From assembly GCF_007097155.1 (NCBI RefSeq), contig NZ_VJWA01000001.1, positions 708,501 to 772,500 on the forward strand: a stretch of DNA of 64,000 nucleotides, written 5' to 3'. Below, piece by piece: positions 28,697 to 40,168 of this stretch. The position numbers and the translations under genes are program-made. This stretch comes from Glacieibacterium frigidum (GTDB lineage Bacteria; Pseudomonadota; Alphaproteobacteria; Sphingomonadales; Sphingomonadaceae). The notes beneath the pieces were generated by a model. That model did no database searches, was not told where the DNA came from, and saw only the letters and a list, made by a program, of their open reading frames with translations. Position 1 is the first letter of the stretch, and each line of letters opens with the position of its first letter.

Positions 28697-29196
28697 GAAT
28701 TTTTCCCTCTCTCACGGTGTGTGATCCCGCAGGGCAAGCGGCCGTCGTGGTGCCGCCGCATTTGCGGTCTGAGCACCACGAGCGGCCTCGCCACCCCACT
28801 CACGCCCCCGCTCCCTCCGCGACGCCGTTGACATTGATTAAGACAGAATATTGCGAGTCCATAGTGTAATAATACCACAAAGCCCTTTAATCATAATTCG
28901 TTACGGACATGATACGGGGCGCCCGAATCGGGTACGGCGGTGTTTTCGGTTGGCGACCGGATCTTCAGAGGGTCGGAAGCCTCGTCGGCACCGTTTTCGA
29001 GCCGACCTGCCCATGAAAACTGCGGCATCTTCGCAACACCCGGCCAAAATCTGACGGCAAAATCCCTAATGTCTGTTAATTACAATGATTTCGGCCGTCG
29101 CCGGCGATGACGGCGGCTTGTCGAAATCAATCGCTGCAATTTACAATTTTTCTCGTGCGAAACATTCCTCGCGCCGGGTCCAAAAGGGGTAAGTTC
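28697..29196. other. AT-richer divergent intergenic region
   Basis: About 500 bp between the divergent metalloprotease (minus) and trypsin-like protease (plus). Roughly 28830-29160 is distinctly AT-richer than the rest of the window and contains related stretches TTAATTACAATGATTT and CAATTTACAATTTTT. It must hold both promoters. A TTGACA with a TATTGC 15 bp downstream (from about 28828, plus strand) is a weak promoter candidate. No gene was recognised. Confidence 0.6.
28746..28780 (-). promoter_or_regulatory. Composite stem-loop in metalloprotease leader
   Basis: Outer arms CGTGGTGC (28746-28753) and GCACCACG (28773-28780) pair perfectly and enclose an inner CCGC-ATTT-GCGG hairpin. It lies 50-84 nt before the metalloprotease ATG and lacks a T-run, so a leader RNA structure or protein-binding site is more likely than a terminator. 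Confidence 0.4.
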
Positions 29197-30357
29197 ATGC
29201 GATTCAGTACGTTTGCTTTGCTTGGTGCAGCAGCGCTCGCGCCGCTTTCGGCGGCGCACGCCGCACCTCGGGTCGCCACGGGCAGCCTCAACGGCGTCGA
29301 CTGGCGGGCGGAGAGCCGGATCATCGGCCAGACGTCGACCGCCACGGTCGTCGGCGGCGGCAACCCGATCTATCTCGGCACGGCGGCGCAGTATCGCGGC
29401 ACCGTCGGCCTGCTGATGGATTACGGCGCGGGCGGCGCGTTCGTCTGCTCGGGCAGCCTCAGCGCGAATGGCACGTCGATCATCACTGCCGCGCATTGCG
29501 TCAGCGACGGCACGTCGGCGCGGCCCAACAGCGTCACCGCGTTCTTCTACAATCCGGCCCAGGGCGATGCGGCCGAGACGCCGATCTACAGCATCGGCTC
29601 GCCGGGCGTGACCGCGGTCGACGTCGGCTTCATCCACGTGAATCCGCTGTATACCGGCGAAGTCATCGACCAGAACGACATCGCGGTGCTCAAGCTGACG
29701 GCGCCGGCCCCTTCGTTCGCGGTCGGCTATGACCTGTACACCGGCAATGATCTGACCGGCCTCGGCTTCAACGTCGCCGGCTACGGCGGTCGTTCGGACG
29801 TCGGCGGTGCGCTCGGCCAGAACCTCGGCACCGGCCGTCTGCGCCAGGGTGACAACCGCTACGACTTCGCCTTCGGCGACGACGACTTCGGCGGCTTCTT
29901 TACCGATGTCGTCGACGGCACGAACTTCTTCGGCACCGCCGACATCGAGTTCTCGTACGTCTCGGACTTCGACAACGGGCTGGCTGCCAACGATGCCTCG
30001 TGCCGCCTCGCGACCCTCGGCCTCGGCGTCGCAGCGAGCGACAAATACTGCAACACCGGCGTCGGAGCGCTCGAGGTCAACATCGCCGGTGGCGACTCGG
30101 GTGGCCCCGGCTTCATCGACGGCAAGCTCGCGTCGGTGAACAGCTACGGCCTGTCGTTCGGCGCGACCTTCGGTGACTTCAATCCGGGCCTGAACAGCAG
30201 CTGGGGCGAGTTCAGCGGCTATGCGCCGATCTTCGCCAGCCTCGCCTTCGTCCAGGGCGCAATCCCTGAGCCCGGCACCTGGGTGATGATGATCGGCGGC
30301 TTCGGCCTGGTCGGTGCGGCGTCGCGCCGTGCTCGCAGGGCTGCGCTGACCGCCTGA
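29197..30357 (+). CDS. Exported trypsin-like serine protease with PEP-CTERM-type tail
   Basis: 386 residues from the ATG at 29197; an in-frame start at 29107 adds 30 non-signal residues. Signal peptide about 1-23 (ending AHAA). Catalytic triad: His100 in TAAHCV, Asp161 in QNDIAVLKL, Ser301 in GGDSGGPG, a complete S1 chymotrypsin-fold set. Cysteines around 270 and 285 could pair. The tail IPEPGTWVMMIGGFGLVGAA plus basic residues is a PEPxxWA-type signal with Val in place of Ala after Trp. Its neighbours on both sides are metalloproteases with the same signal, suggesting a surface protease set. Confidence 0.88.
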   Translation: MRFSTFALLGAAALAPLSAAHAAPRVATGSLNGVDWRAESRIIGQTSTATVVGGGNPIYLGTAAQYRGTVGLLMDYGAGGAFVCSGSLSANGTSIITAAHCVSDGTSARPNSVTAFFYNPAQGDAAETPIYSIGSPGVTAVDVGFIHVNPLYTGEVIDQNDIAVLKLTAPAPSFAVGYDLYTGNDLTGLGFNVAGYGGRSDVGGALGQNLGTGRLRQGDNRYDFAFGDDDFGGFFTDVVDGTNFFGTADIEFSYVSDFDNGLAANDASCRLATLGLGVAASDKYCNTGVGALEVNIAGGDSGGPGFIDGKLASVNSYGLSFGATFGDFNPGLNSSWGEFSGYAPIFASLAFVQGAIPEPGTWVMMIGGFGLVGAASRRARRAALTA

Positions 30358-30379
30358 TCGGCATAGGCGTGAACGAAAG

Positions 30380-30410
30380 AGGGGAGGGGCCGCGGCCCCT
30401 CCCCTTTTTT
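30380..30410 (+). terminator. Intrinsic terminator of the serine protease gene
   Basis: A perfect 26-bp palindrome (30380-30405) of AGGGGAGGGGCCG and its complement is followed by six T residues, 22 bp after the stop codon. A second hairpin at about 30419-30443 (GATGCGCCG, TTTC, CGGCGCATC) lies on the side of the convergent metalloprotease gene but lacks a T-run. Confidence 0.88.
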
Positions 30411-30451
30411 GCGTCCCGGTGATGCGCCGTTTCCGGCGCATCACGTCTTGG

Positions 30452-31678
30452 TCAGGCGGCGGTCGCCACGCGGCGGCGCGCCCGCAGCGAGCTGCCGACC
30501 ATCCCGAAGCCGCCGATCATCAGCGCCCAGCTCGCCGGCTCGGGGATCCCCGCCAGCACCGCGACCTGCGCGGTCGAGAAGTTGTAGCCCTGGTTCTGCG
30601 CGACGTTGAAGTTGATGTTCCAGCCGATCGCATCGAACGCCGCGAGGTCGAGGGCGGTGATCGAGTCCATCTCGCCGTCGCAGGCGTAGGGGTTCATGAT
30701 GCCGATGAAGTTCGCGCAGGTATTGTTCGACTTCCAGTGCGACGCCTGCCACCCGTCACCATTGTACGACCCCGTCGAGAAGCCGGCGAGGTTGGTCGCG
30801 CCGCCATTGATCGAGAAGTAGCTGTTGGTGCCGGTCGACCAGTCGAGCACCGGACCGGTGCCCGGGGCGATGTTGGTCGGATCGTTGCTGTAGCGGTACA
30901 GGTCGAGCACGCTGCCCCACGAGAACTGCTGCGCGGGCAGGTTGCGGCACTGGATCGGCGACGCGGCCGAACCGCAGTTCGCGGTCGCTGCCGGGCCGCC
31001 GGTGCCGAGATAGTCGTAGTCGTCGACGCCGCTGACGAAGCCGAGCGCATGGCCGAACTCGTGGATCGCGACGCCGATGAAGTCGATCGTGTTCGCCGAG
31101 ATGCCGTCGCGCGGATCGAAGTCGAAAGCGAAGTCAGAGCTGAAGGTCACCTCGGCGTCTGCGGCGTTGGGATCGTAGTCATAGCCCAGCGCCTTGCCGT
31201 TGGCGGTGGTGAAATACAGGTTGCGGTTGTTGAAGCCGTTGGCGTTGTTGGTCGGCGTGTCCCATGCCTTGGTGTTGTTGTTGATGCCGTTGCCCGTGCC
31301 CGCTCCGGCACGGTAGCCCGGGGTGATCATGCTGAGCCCAGCGCCGGTGGGCAGGTTGTTCGTGGCGACCGTGTCGATCGTGCTGGTCGCGCCCGCGTTG
31401 AGCTGGTTGCGCACGCTGACGAAGGTGCGCTCGTCGTAGCTGCTGCCGGTGCCGCCGATGATGTTCGGCCCGAGCGGACCGAAGGAGATATCGAAGTTGA
31501 CGTTGACGTCGTTGGTGATGACGCTCTCCCAATAGAGCGCCGCGGCACGGAAACCGCGCGCTGCCTGCTCGTCGATCGCCGCGCCATTGTCGCGGAGCGT
31601 GATGGTCAGCGCCGACGCCGGCGCCGCGGACGCCATGCCGACGAGCATGGCTGTGGTGCACAAAAGCCTGATATTCAT
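30452..31678 (-). CDS. Exported PEPxxWA-CTERM zinc metalloprotease (paralogue 2)
   Basis: 408 residues, the same length as the gene at 27470 and clearly related along its whole course (ALTITLRD start, FRAAALYWESVITNDVNV, DGISANTIDFIGVAIHEFGH, LDLAAFDAIGWNINF). Signal peptide about 1-23; zinc motif HEFGH at 206-210 with SGVD after it. The middle has an Asn-rich stretch (about 125-155). A Cys-containing insertion is absent from paralogue 1. The tail is IPEPASWALMIGGFGMVGSS followed by RARRR. The two paralogues share one orientation with the serine protease gene between them. Confidence 0.85.
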   Translation of the reverse strand: MNIRLLCTTAMLVGMASAAPASALTITLRDNGAAIDEQAARGFRAAALYWESVITNDVNVNFDISFGPLGPNIIGGTGSSYDERTFVSVRNQLNAGATSTIDTVATNNLPTGAGLSMITPGYRAGAGTGNGINNNTKAWDTPTNNANGFNNRNLYFTTANGKALGYDYDPNAADAEVTFSSDFAFDFDPRDGISANTIDFIGVAIHEFGHALGFVSGVDDYDYLGTGGPAATANCGSAASPIQCRNLPAQQFSWGSVLDLYRYSNDPTNIAPGTGPVLDWSTGTNSYFSINGGATNLAGFSTGSYNGDGWQASHWKSNNTCANFIGIMNPYACDGEMDSITALDLAAFDAIGWNINFNVAQNQGYNFSTAQVAVLAGIPEPASWALMIGGFGMVGSSLRARRRVATAA

Positions 31679-31825
31679 TTGATTGTTCCCCTCTGTGCGG
31701 TCCCCTCAACCGCATGCTGCACTGCAACTTATCGCAGCCGTATTGGCTAGTGCAGGAAAGACACAATGCCGGATTTATCAGGCTTTTGATGCCTGACAGT
31801 CGGGCAGATCGACGATCGGCCCAGG

Positions 31826-32209
31826 CTAGAGGCAGGGCATCCGCTTGAAGCGGCGTCCGGGCATCAAATTATAGGCGTGCGCCGTACCGTCGCCGTCGCG
31901 GACCTCCAGCGCCAGCCCCGTCGCGGTTTGCCGTGCGATGAAGCGGACCGGGCGGATCGGCGGCGGCGCATCGGCGTCCTGCGGCCCGGGGGTGTGGATC
32001 TCGCGGTGGCCGCGTGCACTGAAACCGCCACGCGCGTCGCTGCTGACGGGGCCGTCGATCGTCGCGGCGGCGCAATCCTCGACGAAGCGGCCGCCCGTCG
32101 CGGTCAGCGTCAGGGTGGCGCGGTCGCCGCTCCACTCGCCGATCAGGGGTGCAGCTGACGTCATCGAAGCCCCCGTCATCATCACGATCGCGAAGAGCGA
32201 TTTCATCAT
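31826..32209 (-). CDS. Small exported protein of unknown function
   Basis: 127 residues from ATG 32207-32209 (a second ATG follows immediately). A signal peptide (about 1-20, ending TSAA) precedes IGEWSGDRATLTLTATGGRFVEDCAAATIDG, a lipocalin-like or beta-sandwich start. The middle is Pro-rich with DADAPPPIRP. Two mature cysteines (near 44 and the penultimate residue) could form a disulfide. No PEPxxWA signal and no recognised family. It lies between two PEPxxWA genes on the same strand. Confidence 0.6.
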   Translation of the reverse strand: MMKSLFAIVMMTGASMTSAAPLIGEWSGDRATLTLTATGGRFVEDCAAATIDGPVSSDARGGFSARGHREIHTPGPQDADAPPPIRPVRFIARQTATGLALEVRDGDGTAHAYNLMPGRRFKRMPCL

Positions 32210-32275
32210 GGCTGTAGCCTGACACGAACACGGGGGCCGCGCCAGCGACCCCCGCATCCTTCTGCTGACCGGAAA

Positions 32276-33952
32276 TCAGGCAGTCGCGTAGCCCGACCGC
32301 GACCGGCGCGCCTGGGCGCCGACAAGGCCGAAGCCGATGATCAGCATCGCCCAGGTCGTCGGCTCGGGAACGCCGCCGACATTGATCGCTGCGATATACG
32401 TGCCCCAGCGCGAGCCGCCGGTGCCGCCCGGATGGCCGCCGGCCGCATTGTTGTACTCGCGCGCAAACGTGCCGCTGACCCAGAAGGTGTGGAAGCTCGT
32501 CGGGTCGGTGGTGACGGTCGCATAATCCGCCCAGCGCTGCCGTCCGGCGAACGTCTGACCGAAGAGACTGCCGTTGTGGTAATCGTCGGTGTCGCTGACG
32601 CGGAGCACGATCTCCGCCCCCGTCGAGTTGAGACCGCCGATGGCCGTCGTCATGAACGTCCGCGCCGCGAGCGTGATGCGCCCGTCGGTGGGATCGAGAC
32701 CCGAACGGTTATAGGCGACCACGACCTGACCGATCGAGTTCACCGACAGCGACCCCTGGTAATAGTCGTGGGTCGAGTCGCCGATCGTCGTCTCCGACAG
32801 CACGGCGTTGGTCAGCGAGTCGAGGATCGTCACGCGGACCTGCGTGAACTGTCCGCCGAGCGGCGTCACGGTGTGGACGCTGTAGATCTTGCCGTCGTTC
32901 TCGAAGGCGCTGCTGCTGATCTGATCGCCGAACGTGTCGATGATCCGCTGGTTTGCCGGGATTGCGACCGACGGCTGACGTCCGGCTGCGTTGTCGGTGT
33001 AGGTCGTCCCGATCGTCGTGCTGGCGGTCGCGGTGCGCACGGCGCCTGCGGTGCCGGCGTTGAGAACGTCATAGCGCGTCAGGCCATAGTCGTTGATCGA
33101 CGCGGCGATGATGTTGCCCGTCGTCGTCACTTCACGGCTGTTGACGCCCTGGATGGCGAAGCCGCGGGTGAAGTCGTTGCCGCTCGAGGCGCTGTTGAAC
33201 GGCGTCTCGAACTTGACGTTGTTCGCGACCGTCGGACCGGTCTTGTTGAACAGGTCGGAGAGCGGGATGACGTTGAGCGTCGTGCCGCGGAAGCTGTTCG
33301 CTCCGCCGTTGGTCGCGGGCGCGAAGTTGTTCGTGCCGATGTAGATGGCGTTGGTGTCCATCGCGAGCGTCGGATAGTCGGCGGTGCCGCCGAAGCCGAG
33401 ACCGGCATAGCCCTGGAACTGGGTCGCCTGCCACGGGCCGTTCGCGTCGGCGGTCTTCGAAACCGCGATCTGGATGTTGCGCGCATCGGCCGCGAAGGAC
33501 AGCGCGATCCAGCGGTTGGCCTGCGCGTTGTACAGCACGCGCGAGTCGCCGTTGGCGCCGGGCTGGCCGAGGGCGGACCAGAATGCGAGGTCGGACTGGA
33601 ACGATTGGCGCGTGCCCGTCGCCTTGTCGTACACGGCGACACCGCCGTTCACGAACTGCATGTACTGGGTGCGGCCGACGGCACCGATGGTGTCGGGCGG
33701 GATGAAGTTGCGGCCAACGGCGGCGACGTCATACTGGCTGATGCCTTCGAAGCCCGCCTGGATCATGCCCTGGTTGAAGACCGGGTCCGAGATGCCGGCA
33801 TTGTCGACGCCGAAGACTTCGCCGAGGTCGGGCGTGATCGCCCTGGGCTTCTTGAATTCATAATAGGTCTTGATCAGGTGCTCTTCGGCGCTCGCGGCCG
33901 ACGCGATGCTCATCACTGCGGCCGACGCGGCCAACACATGAAACAACTTCAT
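32276..33952 (-). CDS. Large exported PEPxxWA-CTERM protein, possible beta-propeller
   Basis: 558 residues from the ATG at 33950-33952, with AGGGGG about 7 nt upstream. Signal peptide about 1-22 (ASAASA). The mature part has repeated patterns typical of blade-like beta structure (DTIGAVGRTQYMQFVNGGVAVYD, RVLYNAQANRWIALSF, DYPTLAMDTNAIYIGTNNF, YQGSLSVNSIGQVVVAYNRSG). Early residues DTIGAVG...QYMQFVN resemble exported proteins of unknown function in many bacteria. The tail is VPEPTTWAMLIIGFGLVGAQ plus a basic end. Fourth large PEPxxWA protein of the cluster. Confidence 0.75.
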   Translation of the reverse strand: MKLFHVLAASAAVMSIASAASAEEHLIKTYYEFKKPRAITPDLGEVFGVDNAGISDPVFNQGMIQAGFEGISQYDVAAVGRNFIPPDTIGAVGRTQYMQFVNGGVAVYDKATGTRQSFQSDLAFWSALGQPGANGDSRVLYNAQANRWIALSFAADARNIQIAVSKTADANGPWQATQFQGYAGLGFGGTADYPTLAMDTNAIYIGTNNFAPATNGGANSFRGTTLNVIPLSDLFNKTGPTVANNVKFETPFNSASSGNDFTRGFAIQGVNSREVTTTGNIIAASINDYGLTRYDVLNAGTAGAVRTATASTTIGTTYTDNAAGRQPSVAIPANQRIIDTFGDQISSSAFENDGKIYSVHTVTPLGGQFTQVRVTILDSLTNAVLSETTIGDSTHDYYQGSLSVNSIGQVVVAYNRSGLDPTDGRITLAARTFMTTAIGGLNSTGAEIVLRVSDTDDYHNGSLFGQTFAGRQRWADYATVTTDPTSFHTFWVSGTFAREYNNAAGGHPGGTGGSRWGTYIAAINVGGVPEPTTWAMLIIGFGLVGAQARRSRSGYATA

Positions 33953-34138
33953 TGAAACCCCCTGATAAAATTTTCTTCCGATCAGCCCCTCTCGCCGACG
34001 CAATAATGATCTGCCTGCTTGGCGCACTTGGCAAGCAACCATTGTTAGCCTGCACGCAAGATTCTTCCCGGACGGCCGTTAAACTGTGCCGAGTCAAAGG
34101 TTTGGCTAAATTTCCGGGCTTTTTGTCTTGCGCGTGCC

Positions 34139-34166
34139 AAAAAGAAGGGGGAGCCGAAGCTCCCCC
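34139..34166 (-). terminator. Intrinsic terminator of acnA
   Basis: On the minus strand an 8-bp GC stem (GGGGGAGC/GCTCCCCC) with a TTCG tetraloop is followed by TTCTTTTT. It begins about 50 nt past the acnA stop codon and separates acnA from the PEPxxWA cluster. Confidence 0.9.
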
Positions 34167-34215
34167 AATTTCAACGTCTTAAAGAAAATGCCGGCACCGC
34201 CGGACAAGTGCGCGG

Positions 34216-36903
<2,688 letters not shown>

Positions 36904-37062
36904 GTGCGTGTCCCTGCGTCTTGCTGCAGGTGCGTCGTAGCAAAGGGGTGGGGTGGGGGCTAGGGCGCGCGGTGCATGGGTATTCGTATAGGGTTTCGGG
37001 CTGCACGATGTGCTGCCGACCTTTGCGCCCCGGTAGTTCTGTCTCAGACCTGCTGGAGCGTT

Positions 37063-38244
37063 TTAGCTACCGTGATACTTCCAATCCAGTCTGAACGTAT
37101 CGGGAAGCTCAAAGATACCGACAATGGTTCTTATGGTCGAAAGAGCTAAATTCGTTTCTTCAACGGTTGGGTGATATCCATGGTGAGCAACGCGGTTCCT
37201 AAGTTCTCTGACCGCATTCGCGCGCTTGATCAACGACCCACGGTCACCGTTATAGAAACTGAGTAGTGCCGGCAGCATGGCATTTACAATGAATTTCAAT
37301 GTGGTTTCCCGAGGAGCCTTGCTAAATATTCTCGCTCCACGTTGGGTGCGCGTCATTCGACGGCGGGCCGCAAGCAACGCTACTTCGAATATAGACGTTG
37401 CCTCAACAATGGCCGCCCGTGGACGCTTACCCGGAAATGCCAGCTCAGCTAGCCTTTCTAACTCTATCAAATTCTCGGTTAGCTGGAAACCGTGACGCGT
37501 AAATCCTCCGAGCGTCTCGGCTCGTTCAAGCCTTGCAGGCTCGTCATCAACGTGATCCTGAAGGGCTTTCGCTCCGCGGTTGGCAGATATCAGCGAGAGC
37601 GATAAACTTGCTGGTCGAACACCGGCGATGCGCTCTTCAAACTGCGCTTGGCGTTCTGAAGGCGAGTACGAATGGTAACCAACCCGAAGCGGGGCGGACT
37701 CCACAGCCGCAAGTTCATCAATCGTCAATCGAAGGTCAGGGTAAAGATATCGGTATGTTGTGATAAAACGCTCAAGAATCTTAGCGTATGGCGTCAAGAT
37801 TTGGGCGTCTTGTGGTACCTGGCATTCCCAAGCGACGTGTAGTTCCGTAAATATCTCTTGATGAAACACACGCCCTTCTTTGCGTTTTTCGACTGCGATG
37901 ACGGGCCCCGATCGACCTTCGTGTCCTCGTGCGTCGATAACGAAAGCATCATCGTCGACATCCAGAACCGGTCGTCGAATGCGAGTGAAGGTATGACCTA
38001 GATCATCAACCGAGCGATACAAACTGTTATCGAAATCTGTAACCACTAGCGGACGCACATGAGAAATTATCTCAACGGTGCCACGAAAGTCATCCCCGAC
38101 AACAATAAAGAAACAAAAAGTTGGTAAGTCCAGAAAGCCAGGATAGTATAAATGAGCTATCATCACGCCATGGGGTTGATTGAGTTCAGGCATACCGATA
38201 CCGGTCTGCAACACTCGCCCAGGCTCCGATTTCCCGCTGTCCAT
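37063..38244 (-). CDS. Orphan protein with C-terminal HEPN-like motif, probably acquired
   Basis: 393 residues. Base composition is close to balanced, far lower in GC than both neighbours, and codons rarely used elsewhere in the window are common. No signal peptide or transmembrane segment is evident. The N-terminal 130 residues look like a beta-rich domain with no family I recognise. The C-terminal third is helical and holds ELRNRVAHHG (R349, N350, H354), an R-x4-H arrangement typical of HEPN ribonuclease domains, preceded by a long helix from about 313. HEPN proteins are common in toxin-antitoxin and phage-defence systems. No partner gene is adjacent. Function uncertain. Confidence 0.7.
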   Translation of the reverse strand: MDSGKSEPGRVLQTGIGMPELNQPHGVMIAHLYYPGFLDLPTFCFFIVVGDDFRGTVEIISHVRPLVVTDFDNSLYRSVDDLGHTFTRIRRPVLDVDDDAFVIDARGHEGRSGPVIAVEKRKEGRVFHQEIFTELHVAWECQVPQDAQILTPYAKILERFITTYRYLYPDLRLTIDELAAVESAPLRVGYHSYSPSERQAQFEERIAGVRPASLSLSLISANRGAKALQDHVDDEPARLERAETLGGFTRHGFQLTENLIELERLAELAFPGKRPRAAIVEATSIFEVALLAARRRMTRTQRGARIFSKAPRETTLKFIVNAMLPALLSFYNGDRGSLIKRANAVRELRNRVAHHGYHPTVEETNLALSTIRTIVGIFELPDTFRLDWKYHGS

Positions 38245-38358
38245 TGATCTGGGAGCTAGCTCAATTAGGCCGCTGTAACAATGGGATTCCGGTTAGTAGG
38301 CAGCGTACGCATTATGGCTGAGCATTTTTGTAACTGCCGGTGGATAAGGCGGCAAGAT

Positions 38359-39435
38359 CTACGCCGCCAGCCGCGTCTCCGCCTCGGTCAGCATGCGGAT
38401 GAACGCCACTTCCGTCGCATCGTGCGGCACGCCGCCGGGGGCGAAGATGTCGTGGAACCACGGCTCGGTGGTCGGCTCGAGGCGGGGGTTGGCCCAGCTG
38501 TCCCACGGCAGATGCGTCTGCGTCTTGCCCTGGACGAGGCCCCAACAAAAGGCGCCGACCTTGTTCTTCTTGGCGACCGGCAGGATCGCCTCGAACGTGC
38601 TGCCGACCGGACGCGCCATGAACTCGGTGCACAGCATCGGGCGGCCCATCGCCTTCAGCCACTTGACCCGCGTGCGGAAGTCCTTGGCCGAACCGTAGTT
38701 GTGGAAGCTGATGACGTCCGAGTTTTCGGTCTGCGCGACCTGGATCGGGCTCAGCAGGTCGGGCGCTGACCAGTCGCCCAGCCAGATGCCGCTGGTCAGC
38801 GGCTGCGTCGCGCCGGCCGCGCGTGCCCAGCCGAACGCGGCGATGAGCAGGGGCACGACGAGATCGGCCTTGGCCTTGAGCTGCGCGGGATCGCACAGAG
38901 CGACCTCAGGGCCATTGTCGGGCTCGTTCCAGATGTCCCAGGCGAGGACGCGGGGATCGTTGGCATAGCGGCCGACGACGCCTTCGACATAGTCCTGCAG
39001 GCGGCGGTGGTGCGACGTGTCGGCGAGCACCTTCATGCCCGGCGACTGGACCCAGCCGGAGTTGTGGACGCCGGGCGTCGGCGCGGGCTGGGGGCCGAGT
39101 TCGGGATGCGGGCCCCAGCACGAATCGAACAGCACCAGCATCGTCTTGATGCCGTGGCGGTCCGCAGCGGCGAGATACTGGTCGATGCGCGCGCTGAAAC
39201 CCGCGCTGTCCTGCCACCACAGCAAATCATGGAGATAGACGCGCGCGGCGTTCATCCCGAGCCCCGCGGCGAGGGCCAATTCGCTGTCGATTGCGGCGAT
39301 GTCGAAGCTCTCGGCCTGCCACATCTCGAGCTGGTTGACGGCATAGCTCGGCGTGAAGTTGCAGCCGACCTGCCAGGGCAGGGACTTGTGCCACTTACGA
39401 GCAGCTTCGGGCGTCCATCGCGTGTTCGATACCAT
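38359..39435 (-). CDS. GH-A clan glycoside hydrolase (GH5-like)
   Basis: 358 residues from ATG 39433-39435, with a strong GGGGGGGA upstream. TIM-barrel glycosidase of the GH-A clan: the acid/base Glu171 in DIWNEPDNG and the nucleophile Glu271 in LCTEFMARP. MNAARVYLHD, TMLVLFD and SFHNYG fit barrel strands. No signal peptide is seen, so it is predicted cytosolic and would act on imported oligosaccharides or glycolipids. Substrate (mannan, cellulose or sphingoglycolipid-type) is unknown. It is separated from the HEPN-like gene by 114 bp with no recognised feature. Confidence 0.82.
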   Translation of the reverse strand: MVSNTRWTPEAARKWHKSLPWQVGCNFTPSYAVNQLEMWQAESFDIAAIDSELALAAGLGMNAARVYLHDLLWWQDSAGFSARIDQYLAAADRHGIKTMLVLFDSCWGPHPELGPQPAPTPGVHNSGWVQSPGMKVLADTSHHRRLQDYVEGVVGRYANDPRVLAWDIWNEPDNGPEVALCDPAQLKAKADLVVPLLIAAFGWARAAGATQPLTSGIWLGDWSAPDLLSPIQVAQTENSDVISFHNYGSAKDFRTRVKWLKAMGRPMLCTEFMARPVGSTFEAILPVAKKNKVGAFCWGLVQGKTQTHLPWDSWANPRLEPTTEPWFHDIFAPGGVPHDATEVAFIRMLTEAETRLAA

Positions 39436-39581
39436 GTGTCCCCCCCGGGGTGTCTGGATCACGTGTCGTCTCCGACTCAGTCGTAATCACAGTTACGGGG
39501 TACGCAATCGAACGGTTCTCAAAATGCGACGAATCGAGGCAGCCTGCCTGAAAATTGAGCAGACTGCCTCGAATCAGGGCC

Positions 39582-40145
39582 TTAGCGGGCGGCGCCGCTC
39601 GCGATGACGGTCACCGCGCGACGATTGCGCGAGTAGGCGGCGTCGTCCGAGCCATCGGCCTCGGGCTTTTCCTTGCCGAAACTGATCGTCGTGATGCGGC
39701 TCGCGGCGACACCCTGCGCGGCCAGGAAGTTCTTTGCCGCATTGGCGCGGCGGTCACCGAGCGCGAGGTTGTATTCGCGCGTGCCACGCTCGTCGGTGTG
39801 GCCCTCGATGGTGACGCGGACGTTCGGATAGCGCGCCAGCCATTCGGCCTGCTTGCCCAGGATGCCGCGGCCCTCATCGTCGATCTCGTAGCTGTCGTAG
39901 CCGAACAGCACCCGGTCGCTGCCCGACTGGGCGACGAAGTCGGCGACGCCGCCGGGCGTGTTCGACGTGCCGATCGGCGCGTCGGTGACCCCGGTGGTGC
40001 CCTGTCCGGTCGTGTCGCCGCCGGGGACGGTGCCGACCGCGGCGGGGGGCGGCGGCGCGTCGGGCAGCGGCTTCTTCTTGCCCGAGCACGCCGCGGTGGC
40101 GATCAACGCGACCGCGAGGCCGGCATTGAGGAGGTGGTGGCGCAT
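39582..40145 (-). CDS. pal: Peptidoglycan-associated lipoprotein
   Basis: 187 residues. The lipobox IATAAC puts the lipidated Cys at about 20. A Pro/Gly/Thr-rich linker follows, then an OmpA-like domain with FGYDSYEIDDEG, VTIEGHTDERGTREYNLALG and RRANAAKNFL, which binds meso-DAP in peptidoglycan. It works with TolB in outer-membrane constriction during division. Last gene of the tol-pal operon. An imperfect hairpin with arms GAGGCAG/CTGCCTC (39536-39570) lies just downstream. Confidence 0.95.
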   Translation of the reverse strand: MRHHLLNAGLAVALIATAACSGKKKPLPDAPPPPAAVGTVPGGDTTGQGTTGVTDAPIGTSNTPGGVADFVAQSGSDRVLFGYDSYEIDDEGRGILGKQAEWLARYPNVRVTIEGHTDERGTREYNLALGDRRANAAKNFLAAQGVAASRITTISFGKEKPEADGSDDAAYSRNRRAVTVIASGAAR

Positions 40146-40168
40146 ATCTGGGCTCCTTCTTTCCAGTG

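Noticed and set aside
36904..37062. Possible tRNA or integration site next to the low-GC gene
   Set aside because: No cloverleaf, no T-loop sequence and no direct repeats flanking 37.0-38.3 kb were found by eye.
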